Shown: positions 17,396 through 27,528, counted from the first letter of the stretch. The stretch is 57,403 nt of DNA from Campylobacter suis (GCF_905120475.1 NZ_CAJHOE010000005.1:1-57403), one strand, 5' to 3'. Notes: generated by a model from the sequence alone, not told the origin. Made by a program: numbers and translations.

Positions 17396-18844
17396 TTGAG
17401 AATTTTTAGAGTCTTAGTCTTTGTATTTTTACTCGCTCAAAGTGCATTTTCATGTGCACTTTGCGCACTTTACTCACCAACAGCACATGTTAGTGTAAGC
17501 CTTAGTAAAAACCAAAATAGGCTTGATAGCATTACTTTTATATGGGTTTTTTCTGAAAATTTTACTCAGCTTATGTTGCAAAGCTATGATGTAAATGCCA
17601 ACAATGAGCTTGATGAAAATGAGCTAAAAGTCGTACGAAGCAACCTGCTTGACTATCTTGTACCAAACGAATATCTTACAAATTTAGCCTACTACTACGA
17701 CAAAGAGCAAGAGCAAAAGATAAATTTAAAAAGTAAGGATTATGAGCTATTTATCCAAGATAACAGACTAAAATTTAAAATCATTTTTGCACTTGATATA
17801 GAGTTAAAAAATTCGCTCGTTCTTAGCATGGAGAGCTTTGATAAAGGCGGCTTTTTTAACTTTATGTTTGAAAATTCAAAAGCACACGATCTTGGAGATG
17901 ATATATACTTTACTCAAAACTCAAACGCAAATATAGCATTTTTAGAGCTTTCAACAAAAGATGTGGCAATAGAATTTGATAAAAAGCCAGCCTTAAAAGA
18001 TCTATTAAAAACACCAGATCAAATAAGCAAGGCTGATACTTACGCGCAAATAGACGCGCTTGATACGCAAAAATTTGATGCTATCACAAAGGCAAGTCTA
18101 GGCTTTTTAGACCGCATAAAAGAGCTTATGAAAAGTGATAAAAACTCGGTAAAAACACTGTTTTTCATAGCATTTTTCTCATTTATATATGGCTTTACGC
18201 ACGCAGCTGGTCCAGGGCATGCCAAAAGTCTTACTGGCTCGTTTTTTGCCGTAAATGGTGGAAATGCGATGGATGCTTTAAATTTTGCTATGAAAGTTGG
18301 CTTTTTGCATGTTTTTGGCTCATTTATACTCGTTTGCGTTAGTTTTTTTGCACTTAGCAACATCAGCGAAACAACAAAACAAGCAAGCCAAATAACAAGT
18401 ATAGCTTGTGGTGTTTTAATCGTTTTTATATCACTTTTTTTACTTTATAAAAATTTAAAACCACAAAAAAAGACGCAAAATATAAAATGGAGCACACACG
18501 AAAGTGGCTGTTCTTGCTCGGCGTGCAAGGCTTTAGAAATTAGCAAAAATGGCAAAAGTGAGCTTGGAGTGACACTAGCTGCAAGTCTTATACCATGTCC
18601 TGGTGTGATTATGGTTTTTTTGCTGGCTTTTGAGCTAAAGGGCTATGTAAGTGCGGCTATTAGTGCTATCTTTATGGCGCTTGGTATGAGTGTTGTGATA
18701 TTTACCGCCGCAATAATTGGCGCAAAAATAAATCAAAAACTACTCAATAAACAAATTTTTAAAACGCTTCAGATCATAGCCCTAGCCTTCATGTGCGCAC
18801 TTGGAGTCATGATGATACTAAATGCAAAGGGCGGTGTGCTGTGA
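17396..18844 (+). CDS. DUF1007-like / NicO (RcnA-type) metal transporter fusion
   Basis: A 482-aa protein read from TTG 17396, two bases after the znuA stop. The first 22 residues are a signal sequence (FVFLLAQSAFSCALC). Residues about 25-230 are a periplasmic domain like DUF1007. The C-terminal half has at least six membrane helices and the NicO motif FTHAAGPGHAKS at about 266-277, characteristic of RcnA/NicO nickel-cobalt transporters, plus a cytosolic CSCSACK near 371. In other bacteria DUF1007 and NicO are often separate neighbouring genes. Lying between znuA and znuC it is probably part of zinc handling, though nickel or cobalt is possible. Confidence 0.8.
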   Translation: MRIFRVLVFVFLLAQSAFSCALCALYSPTAHVSVSLSKNQNRLDSITFIWVFSENFTQLMLQSYDVNANNELDENELKVVRSNLLDYLVPNEYLTNLAYYYDKEQEQKINLKSKDYELFIQDNRLKFKIIFALDIELKNSLVLSMESFDKGGFFNFMFENSKAHDLGDDIYFTQNSNANIAFLELSTKDVAIEFDKKPALKDLLKTPDQISKADTYAQIDALDTQKFDAITKASLGFLDRIKELMKSDKNSVKTLFFIAFFSFIYGFTHAAGPGHAKSLTGSFFAVNGGNAMDALNFAMKVGFLHVFGSFILVCVSFFALSNISETTKQASQITSIACGVLIVFISLFLLYKNLKPQKKTQNIKWSTHESGCSCSACKALEISKNGKSELGVTLAASLIPCPGVIMVFLLAFELKGYVSAAISAIFMALGMSVVIFTAAIIGAKINQKLLNKQIFKTLQIIALAFMCALGVMMILNAKGGVL

Positions 18845-19593
18845 GCGAAATTAAGATACAAAATTTAAGCTTTGGCTATGACAGTCAAGTTGTTTTAAAA
18901 GATATAAACTTAAGCTTTAGTACGAGCGATTTTTTAGCTATCATAGGACCAAATGGTGGAGGCAAAAGTACACTTTTAAAACTCATGCTCGGACTTTTAA
19001 CTCCAACTAGTGGAAGTGTTGAAATTTTTGGAAAAGAGCCAAGTCAAATGAGTGCACAAATCGGCTATGTCCCACAAAGTTTCACGCTAAATCCAAGCTT
19101 TCCATTACGGGTTTTAGATGTCGTCTTAATGGGTCTTATAGAAAAGAAAATTTTTGGTTTTTATACAAACAAACAAAAAGAGCAAGCTATAAACGCTCTT
19201 AAAAAAGTCGATATGCAAAATTTTAAAAATGCCAAAATAACCGAACTTAGCGGCGGTCAAAGGCAAAGAGTGTACATCGCAAGGGCATTGGTAAGCCAGG
19301 CAAAAGTGCTTATGCTTGACGAGCCAACAGCTAGCATAGATACAAAAACGCAAGCTGAAATTTACACTTTACTAAAGCGCATAAATGACAGCGGAGTTGC
19401 CATAGTTTTAGTAAGTCACGACGCAAATATCGCACTAAGCTTTGCCAATAAAGTCGCCTATGTAAGTACAAATTTACACCTGCATGAGCTAAAAGCTGAT
19501 CAGAATAGACAAGACTTTATCTACCATCTAGCAACTAATCATAACCACTTTTGCGATGTTGAGCTTGCTTTAAAAGAGTGTGGCTGTGCGTAA
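18841..19593 (+). CDS. znuC: ZnuC zinc ABC transporter ATP-binding protein
   Basis: A 250-aa ABC ATPase. Walker A GPNGGGKST is at about 37-45, the signature LSGGQRQR near 137, and Walker B VLMLDEP near 156-162, followed by the D-loop and H-loop (LVSHD). The start is GTG 18841, overlapping the previous stop as GTGA; an earlier ATG in frame would add 16 residues unlike the family. A C-terminal stretch with several His and Cys (ATNHNHFCDVELALKECGCA) may bind metal. Confidence 0.92.
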   Translation: MSEIKIQNLSFGYDSQVVLKDINLSFSTSDFLAIIGPNGGGKSTLLKLMLGLLTPTSGSVEIFGKEPSQMSAQIGYVPQSFTLNPSFPLRVLDVVLMGLIEKKIFGFYTNKQKEQAINALKKVDMQNFKNAKITELSGGQRQRVYIARALVSQAKVLMLDEPTASIDTKTQAEIYTLLKRINDSGVAIVLVSHDANIALSFANKVAYVSTNLHLHELKADQNRQDFIYHLATNHNHFCDVELALKECGCA

Positions 19594-19616
19594 GAAATTT
19601 TGTAAAAAGGGCAAAA

Positions 19617-20411
19617 ATGCTTGAGATTTTAAGACTAGAGTTTATGCAAAATGCTGTTATATCAGGGATTTTGATAAGCATAGCGTGCGGAGTTATCGGC
19701 TCGCTTGTAGTTGTAAATCGCATGGGCTTTATCGCTGGCGGTATCGCACACGGAGCTTATGGTGGTATCGGTATAGCCTTTTTTTTCTCACTTGAGCCTT
19801 TGCTTGGGGCTAGTGTTTTTTCACTACTCCTTGCCTTGCTTATCGCATTTATTACGCTAAAAGATAGAGCAAAATCAGATGCGGTTATAGGCGCGATCTG
19901 GGCATTTGGTATGGCAATAGGCATCATCTTAATAGACCTTACACCAGGATATAATGTTGATCTTATGAGCTATCTTTTTGGCTCCATTCTAACGGTAAGC
20001 AAAAGTGATATAAATTTTATGATAGCCCTAAATTTAGGCTTTATAATCATCATCTCACTTTTTTACAGACAACTTGTAGCCATAAGTTTTGATATGGAAT
20101 TTGCAAAACTTCGTGGGGTAAAGACTGAAATTTTTTACTACTTACTTGTTTGTATGATGGCGCTTTGTGTGGTTGCCACGATACGAGTTGTAGGGCTTAT
20201 TATGGTTATCGCACTACTAAATTTACCGCCCATAATCGCCAGTCGCTTCTCAGGCTCACTTGGAGCTATGATGGCGCTGTCTGCACTACTTTCAACGATA
20301 TTTTGCATGTGCGGGCTTGTGCTTAGCTACTACTTTAACTTAACAAGTGGCGCTAGCATCATCTTAGTAGCTTCTATTTGCTTCTTTGCTTTTTGTTTTA
20401 AAGGACGATAA
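19617..20411 (+). CDS. znuB: ZnuB zinc ABC transporter permease
   Basis: A 264-aa integral membrane protein of the ABC-3 family with about eight helices. Conserved features include FIAGGIAHGAYGGIG and the later RVVGLIMVIALLNLPP. The start is ATG 19617 after AAAAGG, 23 bp after znuC. Its last 48 bp overlap the convergent EamA gene, a tight convergent arrangement that could cause antisense interference. Confidence 0.92.
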   Translation: MLEILRLEFMQNAVISGILISIACGVIGSLVVVNRMGFIAGGIAHGAYGGIGIAFFFSLEPLLGASVFSLLLALLIAFITLKDRAKSDAVIGAIWAFGMAIGIILIDLTPGYNVDLMSYLFGSILTVSKSDINFMIALNLGFIIIISLFYRQLVAISFDMEFAKLRGVKTEIFYYLLVCMMALCVVATIRVVGLIMVIALLNLPPIIASRFSGSLGAMMALSALLSTIFCMCGLVLSYYFNLTSGASIILVASICFFAFCFKGR

Positions 20412-21263
20412 TAAATACGCCCCAAGCTCACTTATTAAAACTCCACATATAATCATCGCTGCACCAAAAATTTGCCATAAAGTTAATATCTCTGCACCAA
20501 AATAATACCCAACAAACCCAGCAGATACGGGCTCAAGCGAGAAAAATAGTGCTGCTTTTGTAGCCGTAGTGTATCGCTGCATAGCCGTTTGTAAAAAATA
20601 GCAAAATATCGTTCCAAAAACAACAGTGATAACTATCGCCCTAAAAAACGGCTCATCAAGTACTGGAATGACACCATTTTCAAATACAAATGCACACCCA
20701 AATGAGATAATAGCAATGACAAAAAATACAGTGCAAACAAGCGTATAAAGCTCACATTTGACAACAAAATGTCCATTTAAGACTGTATAAAGCGCGTAAA
20801 ACACGGCACAAAGTAGAGCAAAAAGCTCGCCAAATCCAAGCCCAAGCTTAGCGTCACTTAAAAACCATAACCCAAATATGGCAACAAATGCTCCAACTAT
20901 CGCAAAAACACTCACGCCTTGCCTAAAGCATGCTGCCGCTATAAATGGGACCATAACACACTCAAGCCCAGTTATAAAGGCTACAGTCGAGCTATAAGTA
21001 AGCTTTAGTGCAAAAGTTTGAAAAGCAAACGAACTAAATAGCACGACGCCTAAAACAACGCCGTATTTAACTGAGTTTATATCAAATTTTTTAGCCAGCT
21101 TTAGTGCGACTAAACTCATAAAAATTCCACTTAGAAAGAAACGCCAAAACAACATGACAAAAACGCCATTTGTTTTTAGCGCCTCCCCCATAGGCAAAAA
21201 TGTAATACCCCAAACAAGCGCGACAACGATAAGGGCAAGATCTGCTTTGGTTTGTAGGGTCAT
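20364..21263 (-). CDS. EamA/DMT-family transporter
   Basis: A 299-aa membrane protein with ten predicted helices in two EamA repeats (ALVWGITFLPMGEAL at the start of the first; the second begins near LCAVFYALYTVLNG). Family members export metabolites or amino acids; the substrate cannot be told. The ATG directly abuts the stop of the DUF4197 gene, so the two form an operon. The 3' end overlaps znuB. Confidence 0.82.
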   Translation of the reverse strand: MTLQTKADLALIVVALVWGITFLPMGEALKTNGVFVMLFWRFFLSGIFMSLVALKLAKKFDINSVKYGVVLGVVLFSSFAFQTFALKLTYSSTVAFITGLECVMVPFIAAACFRQGVSVFAIVGAFVAIFGLWFLSDAKLGLGFGELFALLCAVFYALYTVLNGHFVVKCELYTLVCTVFFVIAIISFGCAFVFENGVIPVLDEPFFRAIVITVVFGTIFCYFLQTAMQRYTTATKAALFFSLEPVSAGFVGYYFGAEILTLWQIFGAAMIICGVLISELGAYLLSSFKTKSKEANRSY

Positions 21264-22013
21264 TTACTGCAAAATACCCTTTAATATATCAGCACCTTTA
21301 CCCATCACACCATCACGAAGCGCCTGCTCTTTTTGCCTCATAACCTCAAAAAGACCCTCTAATGTCTTTCGTGAAATGTAACCATTTAAATCCTCGTCAT
21401 CGTTTGGCAAGACATCTTTTACACCAAAATTTGCAGCTACATTTTTTATATTTTTTGCCATTTCGCCTTTTAAAATCTCACTATCTTTGACATAGGAATT
21501 TAGCGTATTATAGGCATTTGCAAAGCTATTTTTACTCATCATATCTGAGATGATTGGCTTAAAAACAGCATCTAGCCTAGAGCTAGCATTTTTTTGCATA
21601 TACTGCGTAACAGAGCCCTTAGAGTCTTGAAATAAACTTTTTAGCTCATCTTCTCGCATATTTTTTACCACATCAGCAATAACCACACTAGCTCCACTAA
21701 CTGCTTTTGTGGCACTTTGGTTGATAGCTTTTGCCATCTCATTTGCATACTTTTCACCACCCACGCTTTTGGCAAGTGCTGCTGCTGTTTTTAGTGCTGG
21801 TGGAAGCTCAATTTTAGCGACTGAGTTATTTAAAAAACCATTTTTGCTAAGCTCATTTACAGAGGCCTCAAGCGCCTTCGTAACGATACTTTTATAATCT
21901 CCAGGACTTACCCCATTAGAGACATCTTTTGCCGTATTTATGGCACTATTTAGATCAAATGCTTGTGAATTTAAAGCCGCTAAAACAGCACAAAATATAA
22001 GAGTTTTTTTCAT
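21264..22013 (-). CDS. DUF4197 family exported protein
   Basis: A 249-aa protein with an N-terminal signal peptide (MKKTLIFCAVLAALNSQAF) and a helical body. KALEASVNELSKNGFLNNS and LEGLFEVMRQKEQALRDG fit the DUF4197 family of periplasmic proteins with no assigned function. The length matches the family. It precedes the EamA transporter with zero spacing. Confidence 0.75.
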   Translation of the reverse strand: MKKTLIFCAVLAALNSQAFDLNSAINTAKDVSNGVSPGDYKSIVTKALEASVNELSKNGFLNNSVAKIELPPALKTAAALAKSVGGEKYANEMAKAINQSATKAVSGASVVIADVVKNMREDELKSLFQDSKGSVTQYMQKNASSRLDAVFKPIISDMMSKNSFANAYNTLNSYVKDSEILKGEMAKNIKNVAANFGVKDVLPNDDEDLNGYISRKTLEGLFEVMRQKEQALRDGVMGKGADILKGILQ

Positions 22014-22112
22014 TTTTTATCCTTTTTAAAAAGTTCAAATTTTAGCCAAAAGCAATTAATAAGTGCTTAATGCGGAAAATTTTGTTAAAATACACACTTT
22101 TAAAGGAGAAAA

Positions 22113-22676
22113 ATGCTACTTTTAATAGCCCTTGCCCTTGCCATGGATAGCGTAGCTTTAAGTCTTGCAAACGGCGCAAACTGCCAAAATTTAGCCTTTA
22201 AAAGCGTTGCTAAGATGGCTTTTATATTTGCGTTTTTTCAAGCAGTTATGCCATTTTTAGGTTATATTTTGGGACTTAGTTTTGTCGATTTTATCAAGCA
22301 AGTTGATCACTTTATAGCTTTTATCATCTTGGTATTTTTGGGCTTAAAAATGATAAAAGACAGCCGTGCAAGCCAAGATGAATCGTGCCTTTTTGATAGT
22401 CTTAAAATTTCAGTTTTAATAGCTGGAGCATTTGCTACAAGTATCGATGCTTTGGCGGTTGGCGTTACTTTTGCCTTTGATGATATAGCTATTTTAAATG
22501 CCTGTTTTATTATCGGGGTAGTTTGTTTTATTCTTTGTATTTTGGGCTTTTATCTTGGCAAATTTGCGGGGAAATTTTTACAAAACAAAGCCCTGGTTTT
22601 GGGTGGAGTTATACTTATCTTGCTTGGGGTTAAAATTTTAGCCCAACACCTTAGCGATCATGGTTTTAGTAGCTAA
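22113..22676 (+). CDS. mntP: MntP-type manganese efflux pump
   Basis: A 187-aa membrane protein with six helices in two repeats. The first repeat contains ALAMDSVALSLANGA and the second FATSIDALAVGVTF, the paired Asp motifs of MntP (YebN). In E. coli it exports Mn2+ and is controlled by a yybP-ykoY riboswitch and MntR; no such riboswitch is visible in the short leader here. AAAGGAG precedes the ATG. Its stop overlaps the xth stop by four bases on the opposite strand. Confidence 0.85.
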   Translation: MLLLIALALAMDSVALSLANGANCQNLAFKSVAKMAFIFAFFQAVMPFLGYILGLSFVDFIKQVDHFIAFIILVFLGLKMIKDSRASQDESCLFDSLKISVLIAGAFATSIDALAVGVTFAFDDIAILNACFIIGVVCFILCILGFYLGKFAGKFLQNKALVLGGVILILLGVKILAQHLSDHGFSS

Positions 22677-23431
22677 ATTTCTATCTCGATACCAACAGGG
22701 CAGTGATCACTTCCCATTATATCAGGCAAAATAAAGGCATCTTTTAGATGCTCTTTTAAGCTAGCTGATATGAAAAAATAATCAATCCTCCAGCCAACAT
22801 TTTTTGCCCTTGCATTAAAGCGGTAGCTCCACCACGAGTAAGCATCACTCTTATCGCCATTAATGTAGCGAAATGTGTCTATAAAACCACTTTGTATGAC
22901 TCTATCTATCCACTCACGCTCGATAGGTAAAAAGCCAGAAGTTTTAGAATTTGCCTTTGGGTTTTTTAAATCTATCTCTTTGTGGGCAGTATTAACATCG
23001 CCGCAAAATATCACATCCTTGCCACTTGCAGTAAGCTCATTTATGTATTTTAAAAAATTTTCATAAAACTTCATCTTATATTCTAACCGCTCATCATCCT
23101 TTTGCCCATTTGGAAAATAGATATTAAAAAGTACCACATTGCCAAATCTATGCTCTAAAACTCGCCCTTCATTATCGTCAAAAAAGACAGATTTTTGCGT
23201 ATGCATATCAATTTTACTCAAACTCATCACACCAGAATACCCAGCTCTCTCGCCTGAATTTACGCTAATATCAGCAAAACCGAGCTTATACATCTGATTT
23301 GGCACATCAGCATCTTTAACCTTTATCTCTTGCAAACAAACAAAATCCGCACCAAAATTTTCAAGCCAAGCAAATCCATCCTTTGCAACCACGGCTCGAA
23401 GTCCATTTACATTCCAGCTAATTAGTTTCAA
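22673..23431 (-). CDS. xth: Exodeoxyribonuclease III (AP endonuclease)
   Basis: A 252-aa Mg2+-dependent AP endonuclease and 3'-5' exonuclease of the EEP fold. Key motifs are ISWNVNGLRA, CLQEIKV (metal Glu), a GDVNTAHKEIDL segment (catalytic Asp/Asn), and GSDHCPVG (catalytic His/Asp) near the end. All are intact. It is the window's only complete AP endonuclease, since nfo is interrupted. Confidence 0.92.
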   Translation of the reverse strand: MKLISWNVNGLRAVVAKDGFAWLENFGADFVCLQEIKVKDADVPNQMYKLGFADISVNSGERAGYSGVMSLSKIDMHTQKSVFFDDNEGRVLEHRFGNVVLFNIYFPNGQKDDERLEYKMKFYENFLKYINELTASGKDVIFCGDVNTAHKEIDLKNPKANSKTSGFLPIEREWIDRVIQSGFIDTFRYINGDKSDAYSWWSYRFNARAKNVGWRIDYFFISASLKEHLKDAFILPDIMGSDHCPVGIEIEI

Positions 23432-23454
23432 ATTTTATCCTTTTTATTTTTGTC

Positions 23455-23463
23455 TGCTATAAT
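23455..23463 (+). promoter_or_regulatory. dgkA promoter (-10)
   Basis: An extended -10, TGCTATAAT (23455-23463), lies 27 bp before the dgkA GTG in the divergent xth-dgkA spacer. Confidence 0.65.
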
Positions 23464-23490
23464 AGCGTATAAATTTTAAAAAGGCAAAGC

Positions 23491-23859
23491 GTGAGAAATC
23501 AACCAAGATATAAATTCTTTAAAAACTGGGGCTATGCGATGGCTGGATTTAGGGATATTTTTAAAAACGAGAGTAGTTTTAGGATTGAGCTATATACTTT
23601 TTTACTTGGTTTTTGCTTGCTTTTTGTCTTAAATTTTGGGTTGTTAATAAATTTATTTTTGATTTTTTCTATGATTTTAGTTTTAGTTTGCGAGTGTATA
23701 AACTCAGCTATAGAGCGAGTAGTCGATCTAGCAAGCCCAGACTTACACCCTTTAGCTGGTGCGGTAAAAGATGCAGCAAGTACTGGTGTAATGTTTTGCA
23801 ATATCCTCTGCGCAACACTTTGGATATATGCTATACTTGTAAAATTTGGTGCGTTATGA
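23491..23859 (+). CDS. dgkA: Diacylglycerol kinase
   Basis: A 122-aa inner-membrane enzyme that phosphorylates diacylglycerol to phosphatidic acid. Three membrane helices are evident. The active-site segment [20 protein letters not shown] and the KDAASTGVM segment match DgkA. The start is GTG 23491, AAAGG lying upstream. Its stop overlaps the next gene as ATGA. Confidence 0.92.
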   Translation: MRNQPRYKFFKNWGYAMAGFRDIFKNESSFRIELYTFLLGFCLLFVLNFGLLINLFLIFSMILVLVCECINSAIERVVDLASPDLHPLAGAVKDAASTGVMFCNILCATLWIYAILVKFGAL

Positions 23860-24089
23860 GTGAGAGAGAAAGGCTGATTTTTGCTGCTCTTCTTGGCGAA
23901 AAAAAGCTTGAAATTTTGGAGTTTTTGCTACAAAATAGTGATGAAAATGGCTTTGTAAGCACTACCGTAAATGAAATTTGCACAAAGCTAAATGTCAGCA
24001 AGCCAACCACTATAAACACACTAAAGCTTCTTGAAAGTAAGAAAATTTTTGAAAGAGTAAAAAACGGAATTTATCGTTTCCGAATGTAA
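23856..24089 (+). CDS. Small winged-helix/HTH DNA-binding protein
   Basis: A 77-aa protein starting at ATG 23856 (ATGA overlap with dgkA). It is essentially one HTH domain: [20 protein letters not shown], then [20 protein letters not shown] and a short wing ending GIYRFRM. This resembles ArsR/MarR-type or RepL-type helix-turn-helix modules. A comparable regulator follows dgkA in C. jejuni (Cj0258, from memory). Targets are unknown. Confidence 0.7.
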   Translation: MSERERLIFAALLGEKKLEILEFLLQNSDENGFVSTTVNEICTKLNVSKPTTINTLKLLESKKIFERVKNGIYRFRM

Positions 24090-24178
24090 AATTTAGGTAA
24101 AAAGCTGAAAAAACTTTAAATAAATTTAAAATAAAATATGTTAAAATGTTACTCAAACTTCACAAATTTGAGGAAAAA

Positions 24179-25867
24179 ATGTTCGAGCACTTCCTGCCCG
24201 CCTTCTTGCTAACTGTTTTTTTAAGCATTATTTTAAATGTTATTCTTAAAAAATATGAGATCCCAACCATCATCGGCTACATCATAACAGGAACTGTAAT
24301 CTCTGAATTTTTTAATCTAAAAAGTAGCGACTCACTCGTACATATCGCAGAATTTGGTATAGTATTTTTGATGTTTACGATAGGTCTTGAGTTTAGTTTC
24401 AAACATCTTTTAAAGATGAAAAATGAGGTCTTTGTAAATGGAAGCTTGCAAGTTTTTATCTCAGGTGCTTTGCTTGCTGTTTTTGTCTACTATACGCTTA
24501 ACTTAGAGACAGATAATGCCGTTATAGTAGGGCTTGCACTCGCTCTTTCATCAACAGCAATAGTGCTTAAAATTTTAAATGATAGCGGCGACATCACGCA
24601 AAGATACGGTAGGAAGTCGCTTGGAATTTTGATATTTCAAGATATTGCGGTAATCCCTATACTTATCATGGTTGATATGCTAAGCTCATCTCAAACTTCG
24701 TTAAACGAACTGCTTTTACGCACTTTCCTTGGTGCGCTCTTGCTTATCATCATGCTTTATATAGTTGGAAAATACCTAGTAAACTGGCTTTTTAATAAAG
24801 TTATCCAAACAAACTCGCAAGAAATTTTTATCGCCACAGTCTTTTTTATGGTTGTTGGCTCAAGCGCACTTGCAAATGCCCTTGGGTTTTCATTCTCACT
24901 AGGTGCATTTTTGGCAGGAATGATGATAGCAGAAACCGAACATAAACATAAAATAGAAGCCGACCTCATCCCATTTCGCGACATTTTACTTGGCATATTT
25001 TTTATCAGTATCGGCATGCAAATTAATATACCAGTCATTGCATCAAACATCTTTATCATACTTTTCATCGGCATTTGTGCGATGCTTACCAAGGCGATTG
25101 TTATATTTTGCATACTTCGTACATATCAGACTCTAAGGGTCTCATTTAAAACAGCTGTTACTATAGCACAGATAGGAGAATTTGCGTTAGCTGTCTTTGG
25201 GCTTATGACAACTCGTGGTTTACTAGACCCTAAAACATCACAAATTCTAATCGCCTCATGTGTTATATCTATGTTTTTAACCCCTTTTATACTTAAAAAG
25301 TTAAATTTTGTAGCCGATAAAATAGAAAAAGAGATAATCATCGAGCCAGAACAAACAATAAAACAGCAAAAAATTTCAAACCATATCGTTATCTTTGGCT
25401 ATGGAAACCTAGGACAAGAAATAGTCTTGCAAGTTAAGGCTAGACACCTGCCGTACCTTGTTATAGAGAGCGATTTGGGGCTAGTTGAGCTTGGCAGAAG
25501 TCGCGGCGAAAATGTATTTTTAGGAAATGCCTTTCAAGATCATACTTTTGAATACGCCTGCGTAAGAAGTGCAGCTGCCGTAATAATAGCTGTTTCAAAC
25601 GAACAAAAACTTGAGCTTATCACAAAAACTGTTTCAGGATATACAGAGAGAATTCAAACCGTCATGATGATAAGCGAACAAGAGCGTCGCGAGAAAATGT
25701 TTGATGATTTGGGGCAAAATTTCTACTTTGTTAAGCAAGAAAAGGCGCTTGGCGAAATAATGGTAAGGCGAGCACTTGAGTGTCAAATAGGCACAACAAA
25801 GCACCACTTTACTAAAGTCACCGATGATGAAGTGGTAAAAGCAAATTTCTTAAGGTCGTTTGATTAG
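24179..25867 (+). CDS. Monovalent cation:proton antiporter (CPA2/KefB type) with TrkA-N domain
   Basis: A 562-aa membrane protein. The start at ATG 24179 is supported by GAGGAAAA. The N-terminal two thirds hold about 12 helices with CPA2 motifs (GYIITGTVIS, FGIVFLMFTIGLEFS, LALSSTAIVLKIL, FSLGAFLAGMMIAETEH). A cytosolic Rossmann domain starts near residue 400 (HIVIFGYGNLGQEIV, GxGxxG) and is followed by a partial RCK region. It probably exchanges K+ or Na+ for H+ under nucleotide control. No KefF/KefG partner is adjacent. Confidence 0.85.
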   Translation: MFEHFLPAFLLTVFLSIILNVILKKYEIPTIIGYIITGTVISEFFNLKSSDSLVHIAEFGIVFLMFTIGLEFSFKHLLKMKNEVFVNGSLQVFISGALLAVFVYYTLNLETDNAVIVGLALALSSTAIVLKILNDSGDITQRYGRKSLGILIFQDIAVIPILIMVDMLSSSQTSLNELLLRTFLGALLLIIMLYIVGKYLVNWLFNKVIQTNSQEIFIATVFFMVVGSSALANALGFSFSLGAFLAGMMIAETEHKHKIEADLIPFRDILLGIFFISIGMQINIPVIASNIFIILFIGICAMLTKAIVIFCILRTYQTLRVSFKTAVTIAQIGEFALAVFGLMTTRGLLDPKTSQILIASCVISMFLTPFILKKLNFVADKIEKEIIIEPEQTIKQQKISNHIVIFGYGNLGQEIVLQVKARHLPYLVIESDLGLVELGRSRGENVFLGNAFQDHTFEYACVRSAAAVIIAVSNEQKLELITKTVSGYTERIQTVMMISEQERREKMFDDLGQNFYFVKQEKALGEIMVRRALECQIGTTKHHFTKVTDDEVVKANFLRSFD

Positions 25868-25973
25868 AGTTTTGCATATTTTTGTAGAAATTTTAGGTAG
25901 CTAGTAAATTTTATAAAAACTTTATTTTTAAATTTTATAGCGCTTAAATAGATGTTTTATTGTGTAAGTTTGA

Positions 25974-27041
25974 TTAAAGACCAGCTGCCAGTAAAGCTTC
26001 ACTTTGATGATGTGCGATAAGTGGCTCAATAATCTCATCAAACAGCCCAGCTGCCATTATGGCGTCAAGACGGTAAAGTGTTAAGTTTATGCGGTGGTCG
26101 CTTATGCGGTTTTGTGGGAAGTTGTATGTACGAATACGACCACTTCTATCTCCAGTACCTACCTGACTTTTTCGCTCACTCATCTCTTTTTCAAGGCGCT
26201 CTTGCTCTTGCATCTCATAAAGCCTAGCTTTTAGAACTTTCATCGCAGCCTCTTTATTTTTATGCTGACTTTTTCCATCTTGGTTTGTTACAACAATACC
26301 AGTCGGTATATGCGTGATACGAACAGCACTATCGGTAGTATTTACAGACTGTCCGCCATGACCTGAACTACGCATAACATCTATACGAAGATCTTTCTCA
26401 GCAATCTGAACCTCACTATCTTCAACCTCTGGCATAATAGCCACAGTAACAGCGGAAGTATGTACCCTACCTTGACTTTCAGTCTCTGGAACACGCTGAA
26501 CCCTATGTGTTCCGCCTTCAAATTTCATACGAGAGTATGCGCCAGCACCCTTAACGAGCAAGATAATCTCTTTAAACCCCCCCACACTACCTTCGCTTTG
26601 ACTTACTATCTCAAATTTCCATCCGCGAAGCTCGGCATATCGTATATATGCGTTAAACAAGTCGCCCACAAAAAGAGCAGCCTCATCTCCACCAGTACCA
26701 GCGCGAATCTCTAGAAATATATTTTTATCATCATTTGGATCTTTTGGAAGAAGTAAAATTTTTATCTCGCCTTCAAGCTCCTCTTTGCGTAGTTGAGCAT
26801 TTTTAAGCTCCTCTTTTGCAAGCTCGCCAAGTTCGGCATCATCGAGTAGATTTTTATTCTCTTCTATATCGTTTAAAATTTGAAGATATTCGCTAGCCGC
26901 ATCCTTTATCGCCTCAAGCGATGACTGCTCTTTTGAGAGCTTGGTCATCTTTTCTATATCTGTAATAATACCTGGATCGCTTAAAAGCGTAGAGATTTCA
27001 TTATAGCGATCCAAAAACGGCTGGAGTTTGCTGGCTAGCAT
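25974..27041 (-). CDS. prfA: Peptide chain release factor 1
   Basis: A 355-aa class I release factor. The GGQ catalytic loop is in [19 protein letters not shown] near residues 224-242. That there is a single internal GGQ and the C-terminal [15 protein letters not shown] are typical RF1 features, so it reads UAA and UAG. It contains a G7 run (minus strand) at 26577-26583. It lies 9 bp after rpsT in the same direction. Confidence 0.95.
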   Translation of the reverse strand: MLASKLQPFLDRYNEISTLLSDPGIITDIEKMTKLSKEQSSLEAIKDAASEYLQILNDIEENKNLLDDAELGELAKEELKNAQLRKEELEGEIKILLLPKDPNDDKNIFLEIRAGTGGDEAALFVGDLFNAYIRYAELRGWKFEIVSQSEGSVGGFKEIILLVKGAGAYSRMKFEGGTHRVQRVPETESQGRVHTSAVTVAIMPEVEDSEVQIAEKDLRIDVMRSSGHGGQSVNTTDSAVRITHIPTGIVVTNQDGKSQHKNKEAAMKVLKARLYEMQEQERLEKEMSERKSQVGTGDRSGRIRTYNFPQNRISDHRINLTLYRLDAIMAAGLFDEIIEPLIAHHQSEALLAAGL

Positions 27042-27050
27042 TAAAATAAT

Positions 27051-27320
27051 TTATGCGATTTTTAGAGTATTTACGAGTTTAGCTAAACGACCTACACGGC
27101 GTGAAGCTGTTTGCTTTTTCAAAAAGCCTTTGCTTACAAAGCTATGAAGACTCTTGTTTGCTACTTTTAGTGCTTCAGTTGCAGCATTTAGGTCTTTTGC
27201 ATCAACAGCTACCACTACAGCTTTTGTTATATTTTTAAGTCTTGTGCGGTAAAATCTGTTTCTCTCAGTTCTCTTAATAGTCTGTCTAGCTCTTTTTTCA
27301 GCAGATTTGTGATTTGCCAT
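27051..27320 (-). CDS. rpsT: 30S ribosomal protein S20
   Basis: An 89-aa Lys/Arg-rich protein. [20 protein letters not shown] and the [19 protein letters not shown] segment are diagnostic for S20, which binds 16S rRNA early in assembly. It is the first gene of an rpsT-prfA operon. Confidence 0.96.
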   Translation of the reverse strand: MANHKSAEKRARQTIKRTERNRFYRTRLKNITKAVVVAVDAKDLNAATEALKVANKSLHSFVSKGFLKKQTASRRVGRLAKLVNTLKIA

Positions 27321-27350
27321 TAAATTACCTTTTTATAAAATTAGTCCGTG

Positions 27351-27356
27351 ATTATA
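27351..27356 (-). promoter_or_regulatory. -10 box of the rpsT-prfA operon
   Basis: A perfect TATAAT on the minus strand (context TTTTATATAATCACGG), 30 bp before the rpsT ATG. Confidence 0.7.
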
Positions 27357-27528
27357 TAAAATTTAGCTTTAAATTGTGCTTAATTTAAGTGAAATTTAAA
27401 AATGAAGTAAAATTTGAAAATTTTTGCTACAATTATAACAAAATTTTAAAAATATAAGCAAAGTGGTGGTTTTTTGGTCATAAACAAACTAAAATTTTCT
27501 AAAAACTGTGCTTTATGAAAGGTAACAA

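Noticed and set aside
26577-26583. G7 run (minus strand) inside prfA as a phase-variable tract
   Set aside because: The tract encodes the normal Gly-Gly of the conserved SVGGFKE segment, is short, and prfA is essential, so switching is unlikely.
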